In this document: positions 63,175-64,000 of the stretch, piece after piece
Layout of the letters: the number at the start of each line of letters is the position of its first letter
Position numbering within the stretch: position 1 is the stretch's first letter
Assembly: GCA_033032865.1 (NCBI GenBank)
Contig: JAWHQI010000019.1
Span: 16,472,001-16,536,000 of the forward strand
DNA length: 64,000 bases
Direction: 5' to 3'
DNA from: Dactylorhiza incarnata
Lineage: Eukaryota; Streptophyta; Magnoliopsida; Asparagales; Orchidaceae
The notes under the pieces: model-generated
Seen by the model: the letters and a program-made list of their open reading frames with translations, nothing else
Database searches by the model: none
Told to the model about the DNA's origin: nothing
Position numbers and translations under genes: made by a program

Positions 63175-64000
63175 TGATAGTGCATTATTTATAGTTATTT
63201 TTATATAGTATTTTAGTAGTAATTAATTAGTTTTTATATAATTTTAATTTAATATATATCTAATTTGCTTTGTTTTATATTTTTAGGGACTTTGGGGCTG
63301 CTAATAGCAATTTCAAGCACATAGCCGTGTTCAGGGGAAATTCTGGAGCATTTATGCAAAAACCCTCAATACACGCCCCAGGTCACGCCCGTGACCTAGG
63401 GGCGTGACCATGGCCACGACCGTGTATCGCTTTCAGCTCACAGAACTCGCTGCCACGTCGGATTAAAGTTACACGCCCCAGGTCACGGGCGTGACCAGGG
63501 GCGTGACCTTCAAGTCACGGGCGTGACTCGCCCAACAAGCATTCAATTCAAGCAGTTTCTGCCGCCGAGTCGTTCCAGCTTACACGCCCTTGGTCACGGG
63601 CGTGACCGAGGCCGTGCCCTCTCCCTCAACTGCCAAATTAACTCCAGATCGCGCCGTTTCCCGCCGTTTCCTGACTCGGTCAAGACACGCCCTAGGTCAC
63701 GGGCGTGACCTAGGGCGTGACCCGTCGAGATGATCAATTTTGGCGGTTTTTCTTCCCCAACGTTCCCGGGCTTTCAAGACGCAATTACGCAGCTTACACG
63801 CCCTTGGTCACGGGCGTGACCAAGGGCGTGACTCAGCAATTTTCTGCCTATAAAAGCCAGCTGCTGCCAAAGTGATGGGCATCCAGGCCATGCTTAGTTT
63901 GGATCGTTTCTAGTATAGTTTTTCTGCATTTTTCTTAGTGTAACTTTATTTTATGTCTTGTCTTTTTTAATTCCTAGCTTAGATTTACTTTACATGCAAT
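63175..64000 (+). repeat. E4 3' LTR, truncated by the window end
   Basis: First 826 bp of the LTR, nearly identical to 59836-60660. It includes the palindrome array and TATAAAAG (about 63849). Confidence 0.9.

Larger units (their letters stand above)
59836..64000 (+). mobile_element. E4: Athila/Tat-type non-autonomous element with inverted interior
   Basis: 5' LTR 59836-61395 (TGATAG...CTATCA); a 1.8-kb interior; 3' LTR from 63175 to beyond the window. The interior has a PPT and PPT-side hairpin of Athila type but no coding region. After the LTR only AGTTTTTGGC of the primer site remains. The visible parts of the LTRs differ by about five bases in 826. Two 232-bp arms in inverted order flank a loop whose Athila-type signals run opposite to the LTRs. 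Confidence 0.85.

Noticed and set aside
1..64000. Host protein-coding genes
   Set aside because: Every long frame either matches a retroelement domain, lies in a defined element, or is a shadow frame. No plant gene could be supported.

Overview
The window looks like a nuclear, heterochromatic stretch of a flowering-plant genome. I find no host gene, rRNA or tRNA that I can support. Almost everything can be assigned to nested LTR retrotransposons, most of them non-autonomous or broken. The species cannot be named from the sequence. Plant origin rests on plant-type families: Tekay/Del and Tat-type Ty3/gypsy with a doubled RNase H, Athila-type elements with a tRNA-Asp primer site, and Sirevirus-like Ty1/copia with a tRNA-iMet primer site and AAAAGGGGGAG tracts.

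Layout. 1-411: 30-bp tandem repeats and the 3' end of an LTR. 412-3665: a decayed minus-strand Tekay/Del gypsy element. 3870-5460: a plus-strand gypsy LTR-like repeat, related to 58482-59835. 5733-38127: a Sirevirus-like copia array with LTRs at 5733-7293 (Z), 7511-23217 (A, split by insertions), 28555-29927 (B) and 35279-36725 (C). Two near-identical internal regions lie between A, B and C, and a diverged third follows C. LTR A was hit twice, 74 bp apart, by Athila-like non-autonomous elements in divergent orientation: E1 (8053-15973, minus, TSD CTAAG) and E2 (16048-22389, plus, TSD CGCCT/CGCTT). 38128-46152: a degenerate Tat-type gypsy element with an antisense ORF after pol. 46153-58481: a Ty1/copia element (C1) cut by a very young third Athila-like element, E3 (48419-54871, minus, TSD ATCCC). 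58482-59835: a gypsy LTR inserted in the C1 RNase H region. 59836-64000: E4, another Athila/Tat-type non-autonomous element whose internal region holds an inverted duplication; its 3' LTR runs off the window.

Stratigraphy: Sirevirus internal region > Tat element > C1 > (E3; gypsy LTR > E4), at least five levels.

The most interesting signal is not a gene. Four or five unrelated LTR families each carry an array of family-specific palindromes just upstream of the LTR TATA box. In two families different palindrome copies differ by paired changes in both arms, so the symmetry was kept while the sequence changed. In E1 a second palindrome-plus-TATA module sits before an intact 424-codon Athila-type ORF inside the element, like an internal promoter. 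E1, E2 and E3 also share an unusual stand-alone double zinc-knuckle ORF, three regularly placed polypurine tracts and a hairpin next to the PPT. E1 and E2 together form a roughly 2.9-kb inverted repeat with a 74-bp spacer.
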